Numbered from the stretch's first letter, positions 6,786 through 15,171 are shown. The stretch is DNA of 16,513 nt from Candidatus Fermentithermobacillaceae bacterium UBA3907 (GCA_002391545.1 DGFF01000032.1:1-16513), one strand, 5' to 3'. Numbers and translations are program-made. The notes: generated by a model from the letters alone, not told the origin.

Positions 6786-8689
6786 TCTTCTTTCTCCAAT
6801 CTTTTCAAAATCTCATCAACCTTTGCGACTACACCCAATGCGTCCATACCATATATTCGGCGAAGTTCTTGCTGCGGGCCATGTTGTATAAAGCCCATGG
6901 GGAGCGTCAGTCTGTAAATTCTATGCCTACACATTGGATCAACGGCATCCAACACTGCTTCCCCAAACCCACCTGAAGGTACATTTTCTTCAACCACCAA
7001 TAAAGGCCTTGTTGAAGCCAATTCATCAATCATCTCTACATCCAAAGGCGACACGAATCTTGCATTTACTACTCCACACGATATGCCTTTCTGGCCAAGC
7101 AAATTGGCGGCCTCAATGCTAGGCTGCACCATACTGCCAAGGGCTAGAACGTTTATGTCAGTACCGTAGGAAATTAGTTCAGCTTTTCCAATTTCCAGCT
7201 CCTTCGGATTATCCAGAAACTCTTCAAAGGAAACTCCAACGCCTGCGCCGCGAGGGTACCGAATTGCGCTAGGACCTGGCATCTCGAGCGCAGTCCATAA
7301 CATGTTGACCAATTCAGCCTCATCTTTAGGGGCCATAATGGTTAAACCTGGAGCTGTCCTTAAATAGCTTATGTCAAACTGTCCATGATGAGTTTCGCCA
7401 TCCTCGCCAACAATGCCTGCTCGGTCTACTGCAAAGACTACCTTCAGCTTCTGAAGACAGACATCTTGGATTATCTGGTCATAAGCCCTTTGCAGAAATG
7501 TGGAGTAGATGGCCACAACAGGCAGTTTTCCACCCTGAGCAAGCCCTGCAGCAAATACCACCGCATGGCTCTCTGCAATGCCCACATCAAATACTCTATC
7601 TGGAAACTGTGATACAAATTCATCAAGCCCTGTACCATCGGTCATGGCTGCAGTAATTGCCACCAAGTCGTCTTTCTTCTGTGCGAAACTAGCCATGGCC
7701 TGTCCAAAAACCTTGCTATAAGAAGGTGCGCTTCCTCTAGTTTCAATGATTTGGCCTGTGTCAGGATCAAACGGACCCAAACCGTGGAACTTTTCAGGAT
7801 TTTCCTCTGCAAACGTGTAACCCTTACCCTTTGTAGTCACTACATGAACCAATACTGGTTCATCAATCATCTTTATCTCTTCGAACACCTGTATAAGCTC
7901 ACCCAAATCATGGCCATCGAAAGGTCCATAGTACCTAAATCCCAAGGATTCGAACCACGCTTCAGGGAACAAAAAATATTTCAATCCGCCCTTAAAGCGC
8001 CTTAGCCAGTCTATGGTTCGCCGCCCTATGTTAGGCATTCTTTCCAAGACCTTTTCCATTGCAGACTTGGTAGACCTATACGCAGGCGCAAGTCTCAGCA
8101 ATGTTAAATACCGTGCGATACCCCCAACGTTTTCCGAGATAGACATGGAGTTATCGTTAAGAACCACAATTAGAGGCGTACCTAACTCCCCAGCGTTGTT
8201 AAGACCCTCATAGGCAACACCAGATGTAAGGGCTCCGTCTCCTATAACGTCTATAATTTTCCAGTCTCCCCCATCGAGATCTCTAGCCTTTGCGAGTCCT
8301 AGAGCATATGAGATCGAACCTGCTGCATGACCAGTATCATAGATGTCGTAGGGGCTTTCATTTCTCTTAGGAAAACCCGAAATACCACCTAACTTGCGCA
8401 AAGTCCCAAACGCCTCATATCGTCCTGTAATTATTTTGTGGGTGTAGCTTTGATGCCCTACGTCCCAAACTATCTTGTCGTTCGGAGTATCAAACACTTT
8501 GTGCAGCGCAAGAGTGAGCTCCACTGTGCCAAGGGACGATGCCAGGTGTCCCCCATTGCTCGACACTACCCGCACAATTTCCCCTCTTATTTCGTCTGCC
8601 AAAGATTGGAGCTCTTCAACTGACAGTCCGCGGATGTCCTCTGGCGATCTAACATTACAGAGTCGCAATCCCTCTCCTCCCAAATCCAT
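6767..8689 (-). CDS. dxs: 1-deoxy-D-xylulose-5-phosphate synthase
   Basis: A thiamine-diphosphate enzyme that condenses pyruvate and glyceraldehyde 3-phosphate in the first step of the MEP isoprenoid pathway. From the ATG at 8689 the protein has 640 residues. It shows the GHQSYTHK histidine (residue 79), the thiamine-diphosphate GDG motif (150-152) with NDN (178-180), the catalytic glutamate in IAESHAV (373), the DRAGIVGEDG segment (from 422) and the C-terminal transketolase domain. The frame is open for 41 more codons upstream, but that extension runs into ispA and does not resemble Dxs N-termini, which begin shortly before the SPEDIRGLS-like segment. The ribosome site is weak for every candidate start. 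Its neighbour ispA makes farnesyl diphosphate from the pathway's products. Confidence 0.95.
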   Translation of the reverse strand: MDLGGEGLRLCNVRSPEDIRGLSVEELQSLADEIRGEIVRVVSSNGGHLASSLGTVELTLALHKVFDTPNDKIVWDVGHQSYTHKIITGRYEAFGTLRKLGGISGFPKRNESPYDIYDTGHAAGSISYALGLAKARDLDGGDWKIIDVIGDGALTSGVAYEGLNNAGELGTPLIVVLNDNSMSISENVGGIARYLTLLRLAPAYRSTKSAMEKVLERMPNIGRRTIDWLRRFKGGLKYFLFPEAWFESLGFRYYGPFDGHDLGELIQVFEEIKMIDEPVLVHVVTTKGKGYTFAEENPEKFHGLGPFDPDTGQIIETRGSAPSYSKVFGQAMASFAQKKDDLVAITAAMTDGTGLDEFVSQFPDRVFDVGIAESHAVVFAAGLAQGGKLPVVAIYSTFLQRAYDQIIQDVCLQKLKVVFAVDRAGIVGEDGETHHGQFDISYLRTAPGLTIMAPKDEAELVNMLWTALEMPGPSAIRYPRGAGVGVSFEEFLDNPKELEIGKAELISYGTDINVLALGSMVQPSIEAANLLGQKGISCGVVNARFVSPLDVEMIDELASTRPLLVVEENVPSGGFGEAVLDAVDPMCRHRIYRLTLPMGFIQHGPQQELRRIYGMDALGVVAKVDEILKRLEKEEWIKKA

Positions 8690-8744
8690 AGAAAATACAC
8701 CAAGCGCGTCGCGATAAATGCCATTAACAGTACTTATTGCCGTG

Positions 8745-9611
8745 TTATGGGGCATATAGGCCGCCCAGCTTATTGATATATAATTCAGTAAGATTAACAA
8801 AGAACCGTTCATCCAGCCCTGGTACAGACAAACAGCAAATACTGTCAGATAGGGCTCGTTCAGCCTCTTTGCGCGCCTCTTCGAAAGACAATGCCTTCAC
8901 AAGGGTGCTTTTATCCTCTTCTTTCTGGCTCTCGCCTATGTCCGATATGTCATCGATTATCTGATATGCATATCCGAAACTTCTTCCCCACCCTCCAAGA
9001 GCATCAATCAAATTGTCAGGTGCACCACCCACAATTGCGCCTGTTCTAGCAGCCACTTCAAACAAGGCCCCTGTTTTCATGCTGTACATCTTCATTATTT
9101 GATTAGGATCCGGGGTTTTCCTTTCGAGTTCTAAATCTAGCACTTGGCCACCTACCATCCCCTTGGGACCTGATCCGGAGGCTATTTCCTGAGCGGCACG
9201 ACATACCAGATCTTTTCTTGCACCCGTGGAAGATAGCATGATCTCAAAGGCCATAGTCAAAAGAGCATCGCCACAAAGCACAGCCATAGCCTCACCAAAT
9301 TTTCTGTGACAAGTAAGCTGTCCCCGACGGTAATCATCGTTATCCATACAAGGAAGGTCATCGTGAACCAATGAGTACGCGTGGATCATTTCAATACCCG
9401 CCGCAAATGGTAATGCAATGTCAAAAGAGCAACCGCAACTTTGACAAGCCTCAATCAAAACGATGCCTCTCAATCTCTTACCTCCAAAAAGAGAGTAAGA
9501 AACACATTCTTTAAGAGAGGGTAAATCCCACTGGTATGCTTCTACAATGTCAGAAATAGATGCGTCTATTTCCGCACGCCTTTGTTCAAGGTATTGGTTA
9601 AATGCGTTCAT
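8745..9611 (-). CDS. ispA: Farnesyl diphosphate synthase (polyprenyl synthetase)
   Basis: Condenses isopentenyl and dimethylallyl diphosphates to farnesyl diphosphate, the precursor of undecaprenyl carrier lipid and quinones. The 288 residues include GGKRLRG (43-49), the first aspartate-rich motif DDLPCMD (84-90) with RRG after it, the GGQVLDL segment (154-160) and the second motif DDISD (220-224). The tyrosine five residues before the first motif and the spacing within the motif match bacterial C15 synthases such as E. coli IspA, so C15 rather than longer products is likely. The ATG lies inside the last 14 bases of xseB, so the two are translationally linked. dxs follows directly downstream. 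Confidence 0.95.
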   Translation of the reverse strand: MNAFNQYLEQRRAEIDASISDIVEAYQWDLPSLKECVSYSLFGGKRLRGIVLIEACQSCGCSFDIALPFAAGIEMIHAYSLVHDDLPCMDNDDYRRGQLTCHRKFGEAMAVLCGDALLTMAFEIMLSSTGARKDLVCRAAQEIASGSGPKGMVGGQVLDLELERKTPDPNQIMKMYSMKTGALFEVAARTGAIVGGAPDNLIDALGGWGRSFGYAYQIIDDISDIGESQKEEDKSTLVKALSFEEARKEAERALSDSICCLSVPGLDERFFVNLTELYINKLGGLYAP

Positions 9612-9831
9612 TTTCCTCTTCTTCGCCCGCCTTAAGGATTTCCTGAACCCTGCTGTCGGCTTTATCCAAGATCATCTCCAATTTCCTCGCCAGCGCGATC
9701 CCTTCTTCAAATTTCTTTAGTGACTCTTCAAGAGAAAGGTCTCCACTTTCTAAACATTTCACTATCTCTTCAAGTTTCTTTAAGCTGCTGGCAAAATCCA
9801 ATTCCTCATTATTCTCAAGCACGCTGCTCAT
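9598..9831 (-). CDS. xseB: Exodeoxyribonuclease VII small subunit
   Basis: Small helical subunit that binds the large XseA subunit to form exonuclease VII, which degrades single-stranded DNA. The 77 residues have the typical DFASSLKKLEEIVKCLESGD segment (about 12-31) and SLEESLKKFEEG after it, then a helical, charged C-terminus rich in glutamate. The ATG overlaps the xseA stop by one base (TAATG) and is preceded by GGAGGT. Its own end overlaps ispA. The one-base overlap with xseA is typical of subunits made in fixed ratio. Confidence 0.95.
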   Translation of the reverse strand: MSSVLENNEELDFASSLKKLEEIVKCLESGDLSLEESLKKFEEGIALARKLEMILDKADSRVQEILKAGEEEENERI

Positions 9832-11054
9832 TAAACCTCCAACTCCTCCTCATCGCACTTTTCTTCTACACGACAAATTATAGACCCCTTATGGAGGGTG
9901 ACAACCACTCTACTGTCAAGCGCAACTTCGTCGGAATTTTTTATAACGTGCAAATCAGGAATGCTTCTGGTCACGCTATACCCTCTAGATAGAATTTTCA
10001 AAGGACTCAATGCATCGAGCTTCCCTGTTATCCAGTTAAATCTCTGCCGCTCTAGGTTTAAAATATTCCTCATAGCATCTTCGAGATCCTGTCTCAATCT
10101 ATATAGACTTTCTCTAGCTGCGACAAGAAACCAATCGGGTCTCTCAAAGCAGGGCCTAGACACAAGACTCTCTAGTTTTTTACGATTGTCTTCTATCTCT
10201 AGTTTTACATGGGTATACGCTCTTTGAACAAGGGCATTAACAGCAGATTTCAACTGCTCGGCATCGGGAACTACTAATTCAGCCGCAGCCGATGGCGTAG
10301 GCGCTCGAACATCAGCCACTAGATCTGCTATAGTCACATCTCTCTCGTGGCCAACTGCAGATACAATAGGAACTCTAGATTCGTATATAGCCCGCGCTAC
10401 TACTTCATCGTTGAATACAAACAGGTCCTCCTGAGAACCCCCACCCCTGCCTACGATTATGACATCTACGTCTGGAATTTCGTTTAGGGCTTTTATCCCC
10501 GCAGCAATAGCAGAAGCTGCACCTTCCCCCTGAACCTTGCAGTCAGCCAAAACAAATTGTACGCCAGGGTACCGCCTTGTACCTATTGATATAATGTCTC
10601 TTATCGCAGCGCCCCTTTTTGAAGTGACCAAGCCGATTTTTCGCGGGAACATAGGCAGGGGCCTTTTTCGATCTTCTTTAAAGAAACCTTCTTTTTCCAA
10701 CTTTTCTTTTAGCTTTTCTAAAGCAGCATATAGGGCACCAAGCCCAAAAGGCTCCATATAGGTAGCATACACCTGGTAGATGCCGTCTCGCTCAAAGACA
10801 GAAACGCTGCCTGAAACGATTACCTGCATTCCATCTTCAGGTACAAACGACAATTTGCTGCGGTTGTTAAGCCACATAACAGCCCTAATGCTAGACTTCT
10901 CATCTTTAAGAGTAAAATAGAGGTGGCCTCGGTAATCTCTAAGGTTAGCTATCTCACCTTGTACGAACACTTGCTGCAAAAAGTCGTCTTCCCAGAACAT
11001 TTTCCGGATATAAGAGTTTAACTGGCTTACTGAAACCACATCTTTGTAATCCAA
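9831..11054 (-). CDS. xseA: Exodeoxyribonuclease VII large subunit
   Basis: Catalytic subunit of exonuclease VII. The 407 residues have an N-terminal OB-fold DNA-binding domain (about 5-100), a catalytic domain with conserved VTSKRGAAIRDI (143-154), GRGGGSQEDL (202-211), the GHE motif (235-237) and the D-V-R-APTPSAAAEL segment (to 260), then a long coiled-coil region that binds XseB subunits. The start is TTG at 11054, supported by a strong AAGGAGGT 9 bases upstream. The gene follows nfnB after 21 bases. In related genomes it commonly follows nusB or folD instead. Confidence 0.95.
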   Translation of the reverse strand: MDYKDVVSVSQLNSYIRKMFWEDDFLQQVFVQGEIANLRDYRGHLYFTLKDEKSSIRAVMWLNNRSKLSFVPEDGMQVIVSGSVSVFERDGIYQVYATYMEPFGLGALYAALEKLKEKLEKEGFFKEDRKRPLPMFPRKIGLVTSKRGAAIRDIISIGTRRYPGVQFVLADCKVQGEGAASAIAAGIKALNEIPDVDVIIVGRGGGSQEDLFVFNDEVVARAIYESRVPIVSAVGHERDVTIADLVADVRAPTPSAAAELVVPDAEQLKSAVNALVQRAYTHVKLEIEDNRKKLESLVSRPCFERPDWFLVAARESLYRLRQDLEDAMRNILNLERQRFNWITGKLDALSPLKILSRGYSVTRSIPDLHVIKNSDEVALDSRVVVTLHKGSIICRVEEKCDEEELEV

Positions 11055-11075
11055 TCCTAGGCCACCTCCTTCCTA

Positions 11076-12473
11076 CTACCAGTCCTCAGACCCGCTACTG
11101 AGATATTCGTGAATGTCTTTTGCGGCAGTTTTGCCTGCGCCCATGGCCAAAATCACAGTTGCTGAACCGGTCACTGCGTCGCCACCGGCCCATACCCTCG
11201 GCCTTTTGGTTCTACCTGTCTCTTCATCGACTATAAGTCCACCCCATGAGTGAGCACTGAGACCATCTGTAGTGTTTACTATTATAGGATTAGGAGAAGT
11301 CCCTAAAGCCATCACAACAGTATCTGCTTCCATAACAAACTCAGATCCTGGAATTGGCACCGGCCGCCTTCTGCCCGATTCATCAGGTTCACCAAGCTCC
11401 ATTCTAATACACTCGATGCTAGTAACCCAGCCTTTATCGTTACCGAAAATTCTCACGGGATTTGCAAGTAGATGAAACTCAACGCCTTCTTCCTCAGCGT
11501 GGTGAATTTCTTCAGCGCGAGCAGGCATTTCCTCTCGGCCTCGTCTATATACTATCATCGCTTTTTCGGCTCCAAGTCTCAAAGCACATCTAACCGAGTC
11601 CATGGCTACGTTCCCTGCGCCTACTACTACCACCTTTTTGCCTGACACGATAGGCGTGTCATACTCTGGAAAAAGGTACGCCTTCATTAAATTTATCCGC
11701 GTCAGATATTCGTTGGCAGAATATACCCCGTTCAAGTTTTCTCCCGGTATATGCATAAACATTGGCAGACCTGCTCCGCTTCCTACGAAAACAGCCTCAA
11801 AACCTTGTGCAAAAATCTCATCGATCGTAAGGGTTCTGCCGACTATAAAGTCGAGTTCTATGTTAACCCCCAGCTTTTTAACATAATCTACTTCTGTCTT
11901 CACTATGCTTTTCGGCAAACGGAACTCAGGTATCCCGTACATCAAAACCCCACCTGGTTCGTGAAGCGACTCGAAAATAGTCACATCATAGCCAAGTTTG
12001 GCAAGATCCCCTCCGCAAGTCAGTCCTGCAGGTCCTGCGCCAACTATAGCAACCTTCTTGCCAGTTTTTGACACATTCGGAATCTCGGACTTGCCATGGG
12101 CCATTTCCCAATCGGCTACAAACCTCTCCAATCGGCCAATAGCTATAGGATCGCCTCTACGTCCTAGGACACATTTTGCTTCGCATTGGTTCTCTTGTGG
12201 GCATACCCTTCCGCAGATTGCAGGCAAGCTATTGGTGGATTTTACTACATCAATTGAATCTTGAAATTTACCTTCTTTTATAAGCTCGATAAATCGTGGA
12301 ATATCAACAGAGACAGGACATCCTTCTACACACAAAGGTTTCTTGCAGTTGAGACACCTTGACGCTTCCTCCCTGGCCATCTCCTCTGTGTATCCTAAGG
12401 CGACCTCATCAAAGTTGGTGCGTCTGATCATAGGATCTTGGGTCGGCATTTCGACTCTTTTCTTAACAGCCAT
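11076..12473 (-). CDS. nfnB: NfnB: large subunit of NADH-dependent reduced ferredoxin:NADP+ oxidoreductase (GltD-like)
   Basis: Large subunit of the electron-bifurcating transhydrogenase that couples NADPH, NADH and ferredoxin pools; annotated in many genomes as glutamate synthase small subunit or sulfide dehydrogenase subunit. From the ATG at 12473 it has 465 residues. Two [4Fe-4S] cysteine sets are seen (C40, C43, C48, C52 and C87, C91, C97, C101), then an FAD fold with GAGPAG (145-150) and an NADPH fold with GAGNVA (285-290), ending with the WAGGDAVTG FAD motif near 428-436. The ATG follows GGAGGT by 7 bases and overlaps the nfnA end by 11 bases. A longer open frame reaches 12554 but lies in nfnA. 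The adjacent NfnA partner argues against a stand-alone glutamate synthase subunit. Confidence 0.9.
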   Translation of the reverse strand: MAVKKRVEMPTQDPMIRRTNFDEVALGYTEEMAREEASRCLNCKKPLCVEGCPVSVDIPRFIELIKEGKFQDSIDVVKSTNSLPAICGRVCPQENQCEAKCVLGRRGDPIAIGRLERFVADWEMAHGKSEIPNVSKTGKKVAIVGAGPAGLTCGGDLAKLGYDVTIFESLHEPGGVLMYGIPEFRLPKSIVKTEVDYVKKLGVNIELDFIVGRTLTIDEIFAQGFEAVFVGSGAGLPMFMHIPGENLNGVYSANEYLTRINLMKAYLFPEYDTPIVSGKKVVVVGAGNVAMDSVRCALRLGAEKAMIVYRRGREEMPARAEEIHHAEEEGVEFHLLANPVRIFGNDKGWVTSIECIRMELGEPDESGRRRPVPIPGSEFVMEADTVVMALGTSPNPIIVNTTDGLSAHSWGGLIVDEETGRTKRPRVWAGGDAVTGSATVILAMGAGKTAAKDIHEYLSSGSEDW

Positions 12474-13305
12474 TATTTCCACCTCCACAACGGCAATGCT
12501 CAACAGCAATCGCTTCTTGTTCTGTATAAGCATTGGCGCGTCTCCACGCTTCATCCCAATCTACTAGGTGACCATCAAACATGGGGCCATCCACACAGGC
12601 GAATTTAGTTTGACCGCCTACAGATACTCTGCACGCACCACACATACCTGTACCATCTACCATGATAGGGTTCATAGACACCCACGTCTTTATTCCATGC
12701 TCTCGAGTTACTTCACAAACAGCCTTCATCATGAGCATTGGCCCTATAGCTATCACTTCATCCATGGTCATACCATCATCTATAAGTTCTTTAAGCTTGT
12801 CGGAAACGAAACCTTTAAATCCTCGACTTCCATCATCGGTGCAAATGTGAAGGTCGTCGGAATATTCCCTCATCTCATCTTCCAAAATTATGAGGTCATG
12901 AGATCGCGCCCCTATTATACTGGTAAGATTCACACCTCTAAGGTGCAATTCTTTGCACTTTGGCAAAAGGGGAGCTACGCCCACCCCACCTCCAACTGCT
13001 ACTACTTTCCCCGACTCAGGGAGTTCTGCAGGTAACCCTAGGGGACCTGCCACATCCATGATGGTATCATTTACTTCCATGAGTCCGAGGAGCATAGTGG
13101 TGAGGCCAACTTCTTGATAAATCAAGGTTATAGTTCCGGCATCCCTGTCATAGTCTGCTATTGTTAGAGGTATTCTTTCTCCTTCTTCGCGAATCCTCAA
13201 CATAACAAACTGGCCCGGTTGCGCCTTTTTCGCAATCAAAGGCGCATTTACTACTATCTTTTTTGTTACAGGGGTCAAAATCTCTTTATGTACTATTTCG
13301 TTCAA
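12463..13305 (-). CDS. nfnA: NfnA: small subunit of NADH-dependent reduced ferredoxin:NADP+ oxidoreductase
   Basis: FAD and [2Fe-2S] subunit that binds NAD(H) and partners NfnB in flavin-based electron bifurcation. From the TTG at 13305 it has 280 residues: an FAD-binding barrel with RIPLTIADY (about 44-52), a pyridine-nucleotide domain with GGGVGVAPLLP (105-115), and the iron-sulfur region DGTGMCGACRV with C222, C225 and C237. The aspartate at 217 stands where PyrK-type proteins have the first cysteine, as is known for NfnA. The TTG follows GGGAGGG by 6 bases; the longer frame from 13320 would place the ribosome site inside the gene. Odd feature: the C-terminus ends CRCGGGNNGC, adding three cysteines, and the DNA for these codons also serves as the nfnB ribosome site. 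Confidence 0.9.
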   Translation of the reverse strand: MNEIVHKEILTPVTKKIVVNAPLIAKKAQPGQFVMLRIREEGERIPLTIADYDRDAGTITLIYQEVGLTTMLLGLMEVNDTIMDVAGPLGLPAELPESGKVVAVGGGVGVAPLLPKCKELHLRGVNLTSIIGARSHDLIILEDEMREYSDDLHICTDDGSRGFKGFVSDKLKELIDDGMTMDEVIAIGPMLMMKAVCEVTREHGIKTWVSMNPIMVDGTGMCGACRVSVGGQTKFACVDGPMFDGHLVDWDEAWRRANAYTEQEAIAVEHCRCGGGNNGC

Positions 13306-13369
13306 CTCACACCCTCCCAAATATACTGTGACAATATCTCGAACATCTAAAAGAGCTTACTCTAACATT

Positions 13370-13807
13370 CTAACGATCTTCAACCTTTTCTGACCAGCCT
13401 GATCTGATAAAAATAGCTACAAGCACGCCGTTTACAAAACTTGGGGAAGCATGGGAACCATAAATCTTAGCAAGTTCTATTGCTTCGTCCAAAACAACTT
13501 CGTGAGGGACACTTTTGAGGATAAGGGCTTCGGCATAAGCGAGTCTAATGATACATAGATCTGCTTTAGGCATCCTAGACACGGCCCAGCCCTTTGAAAC
13601 CTGTCCAATTGCTTCATCGATCTCCTCTATATTTGAAACAACTGTCTTAACCAATTCCCGAGCGTAGTCAATGCTGTCCAGATCCACCTCAAACTCGCGC
13701 TCGGTTTCGGATTTCCAAATATCTAAATACTCCTCAGGGTTACCTTTCCCGACTTCCCAACAAAAAAGCGCATTGAGCGCCAATATCCTTGAATCGCGTC
13801 TAGTCAT
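13370..13807 (-). CDS. nusB: Transcription antitermination protein NusB
   Basis: NusB binds NusE (ribosomal protein S10) and boxA RNA to prevent premature termination in rRNA operons. From the ATG at 13807 it has 145 residues and is all helical by appearance. The family features are the N-terminal SRILALNALF helix (near residues 6-15) and the C-terminal run VPHEVVLDEAIELAKIYGS followed by FVNGVL. GAGGA lies 8 bases before the ATG; a TTG five codons earlier has no ribosome site. The gene overlaps or abuts the DUF2273 gene upstream and is separated from nfnA by about 64 bases. The order asp23-amaP-DUF2273-nusB is common in Clostridia. Confidence 0.94.
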   Translation of the reverse strand: MTRRDSRILALNALFCWEVGKGNPEEYLDIWKSETEREFEVDLDSIDYARELVKTVVSNIEEIDEAIGQVSKGWAVSRMPKADLCIIRLAYAEALILKSVPHEVVLDEAIELAKIYGSHASPSFVNGVLVAIFIRSGWSEKVEDR

Positions 13808-13818
13808 CTTCGGTGTCC

Positions 13819-14073
13819 TCAATGGAAATGCGGCCTTCCTGGAAATCTGTCTTCCAGAAGCTCCCTAAACCCCTTTCCTTCATCATCTGACGATCTCCCT
13901 ATTGAATATCCCAACCACGTAGCTACCACAATCACAAGAGTCCTCCAAAAACCCAAGGTAATCAGGGATAGGCCTATTAAAAAACCAATAGTAGTTCCCA
14001 AGGCTCGACCAGGATTGGCGTCGATCCACGAAACAATCTTATCAAGTATTTTTTTCCCGGCTCCCGGGTCCAT
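13819..14073 (-). CDS. DUF2273 small membrane protein
   Basis: A small protein of about 84 residues with two adjacent hydrophobic segments (roughly 25-41 and 44-58), separated by a short GFWR turn. The family (DUF2273, YloU/AmaP-associated) has no firm biochemical role; it almost always sits beside Asp23 and AmaP and is presumed to be part of the same membrane-anchored envelope-stress complex. The ATG at 14073 is preceded by AGGGGGTG at 6 bases, better than the GTG at 14082, which overlaps that site. It follows amaP closely and precedes nusB. The charged tail after residue 60 is likely cytoplasmic. Confidence 0.85.
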   Translation of the reverse strand: MDPGAGKKILDKIVSWIDANPGRALGTTIGFLIGLSLITLGFWRTLVIVVATWLGYSIGRSSDDEGKGFRELLEDRFPGRPHFH

Positions 14074-14085
14074 TCGGCGCACCCC

Positions 14086-14610
14086 CTAGCGATTCCCGTC
14101 ACCGGATACGTCAGCGACTGATACGGTAACGCTCTCTACGCTCACACCTGCTACATCCCAAACGTAAGAAGACACAGTCTTCTGAATTTTATCTGCCAAT
14201 TCAGGAACGTTCGCATCCACTCCTACTTTGAGTTCCAGCGCTACTCGCAGCCCGCTTTCCCCTAGACTTACAGCAGCTTTCACATTTTTCACCCCGGGAA
14301 CTTTGGACGCAACGCGCTTAACCAGGTTCCTAACTGCAACAAGAGATATACGCACCTGCCCCATCTCAGTGTCGTGAACCACGGCATGAATTGGTGCTCT
14401 CTGCACCCCCATGTAAACAAATCGCAAGCTCACGATAAACAAAAGGCCAGATATTACCCCTATGACGATCTGTCCATTTGGAAGGGTAAGAATGTATTGA
14501 AACGATTCTAACGGGACCATCCATCCTAAGCTTACGAGAAAAATAAGGAAAGACAACACGGAAAGGGATATAGCATAAATACTTAGCACTATTTTGTCGA
14601 ATAACTGCAC
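14086..14610 (-). CDS. amaP: Alkaline shock response membrane anchor protein AmaP
   Basis: AmaP anchors Asp23 to the inner face of the membrane in Staphylococcus and relatives. The 174 residues have two transmembrane segments near the N-terminus (about 7-29 and 47-68), then a soluble C-terminal domain (about 75-165) that resembles the Asp23 fold (VKNVKAAVSLGESGLRVALEL). The start is GTG at 14610 behind GAGGTGG. It lies 24 bases after asp23 and 12 bases before the DUF2273 start. Together these three genes form the usual cassette. Confidence 0.9.
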   Translation of the reverse strand: MQLFDKIVLSIYAISLSVLSFLIFLVSLGWMVPLESFQYILTLPNGQIVIGVISGLLFIVSLRFVYMGVQRAPIHAVVHDTEMGQVRISLVAVRNLVKRVASKVPGVKNVKAAVSLGESGLRVALELKVGVDANVPELADKIQKTVSSYVWDVAGVSVESVTVSVADVSGDGNR

Positions 14611-14634
14611 AGGACCACCTCTTCTCTTACACGC

Positions 14635-15021
14635 TTACTCGTCGCCATTAGAACTTTGAGAAATCCCCTGAATATGGATATTCACCCGCGTAACCCTGAG
14701 ATCGGTCATGCTCTCTACCGATTTCTTCACATTCTCTTGCACCTTGTAGGCTACCTCAGGAATTCTAGCGCCGTACTTTACATTGATGTATAGGTCAAGC
14801 TCTACTTCCTCCTGACCTGAAGCAACTTTGACTCCCTTCCCACCGCTTTTTTTGCCCAAAAACACATCGCCAATGTCGCTCATTAGATTCCCTGACATAG
14901 CAGCTACGCCCTCTACCTGTGCTGCAGCTACACCGGCAATTGAGGCAATCACTTCGTCGGATATACGTATTGATACATTATCTTTATCGTGGTCCTCTAG
15001 TTCATTGTCCTTGTGGGACAC
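14635..15021 (-). CDS. Asp23/Gls24 family envelope stress response protein
   Basis: A member of the Asp23 family, abundant membrane-associated proteins linked to envelope stress. About 128 residues: a charged N-terminal stretch, then the conserved ISDEVIASIAGVAAAQVEGV segment (about 20-39), a GKKSGGKGVKV loop and the ELDLYINVKYGARIPEVAYK segment leading to the VTRVNIHIQGI end. The GTG at 15021 is chosen because AAGGAGG lies 9 bases before it; the longer frame to 15045 would place this site inside the gene and has no ribosome site of its own. A good sigma-A-type promoter lies about 70 bases upstream, so this gene probably heads its own transcription unit. Confidence 0.9.
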   Translation of the reverse strand: MSHKDNELEDHDKDNVSIRISDEVIASIAGVAAAQVEGVAAMSGNLMSDIGDVFLGKKSGGKGVKVASGQEEVELDLYINVKYGARIPEVAYKVQENVKKSVESMTDLRVTRVNIHIQGISQSSNGDE

Positions 15022-15089
15022 GGCACTTCGCCTCCTTGGTGCCACAAAAATAAGAGAATTTGATTCCCGGGTGTGCTTTCTTAATTGTG

Positions 15090-15119
15090 ATTATATAAAT
15101 TAATCAACCTCCATAGCAA
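15090..15119 (-). promoter_or_regulatory. Probable sigma-A promoter for the asp23-amaP-DUF2273-nusB unit
   Basis: On the minus strand a perfect -10 TATAAT (15090-15095) is preceded 18 bases upstream by TTGCTA (15114-15119), four of six matches to TTGACA. The leader to the asp23 GTG would be roughly 60 bases. It sits in the gap after a strong hairpin, which fits the start of a new transcription unit. Confidence 0.55.
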
Positions 15120-15143
15120 CCGGCAATTCTGGTGGCATCAAGA

Positions 15144-15171
15144 GGCAGCTACCCGGCATGGAGTAGCTGCC
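15144..15171. terminator. Hairpin after the CD1247-like gene, terminator without a clear T-run
   Basis: GGCAGCTAC at 15144-15152 and GTAGCTGCC at 15163-15171 form a perfect 9-base-pair stem with a 10-base loop. It lies about 65 bases past the stop of the CD1247-like gene and before the asp23 promoter. The bases after it on the minus strand (TCTTGATG) are not a T-run, so intrinsic termination would be weak; it could instead protect the mRNA end or have a regulatory role. Confidence 0.45.

Noticed and set aside
8690..8812. 41-residue hydrophobic N-terminal extension of Dxs that could look like a signal peptide
   Set aside because: It overlaps the end of ispA, and Dxs is a cytoplasmic enzyme; the extension is the ispA end read in another frame plus spacer.
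12474..12554. 27-residue N-terminal extension of NfnB from 12554
   Set aside because: It lies wholly within nfnA, and the ATG at 12473 has a well-spaced GGAGGT and matches the known N-terminus of the family.
13345..13369. Short hairpin AGAG-TAAG-CTCT with TTTT after nusB
   Set aside because: A 4-base-pair AT/GC stem is too weak to call a terminator.
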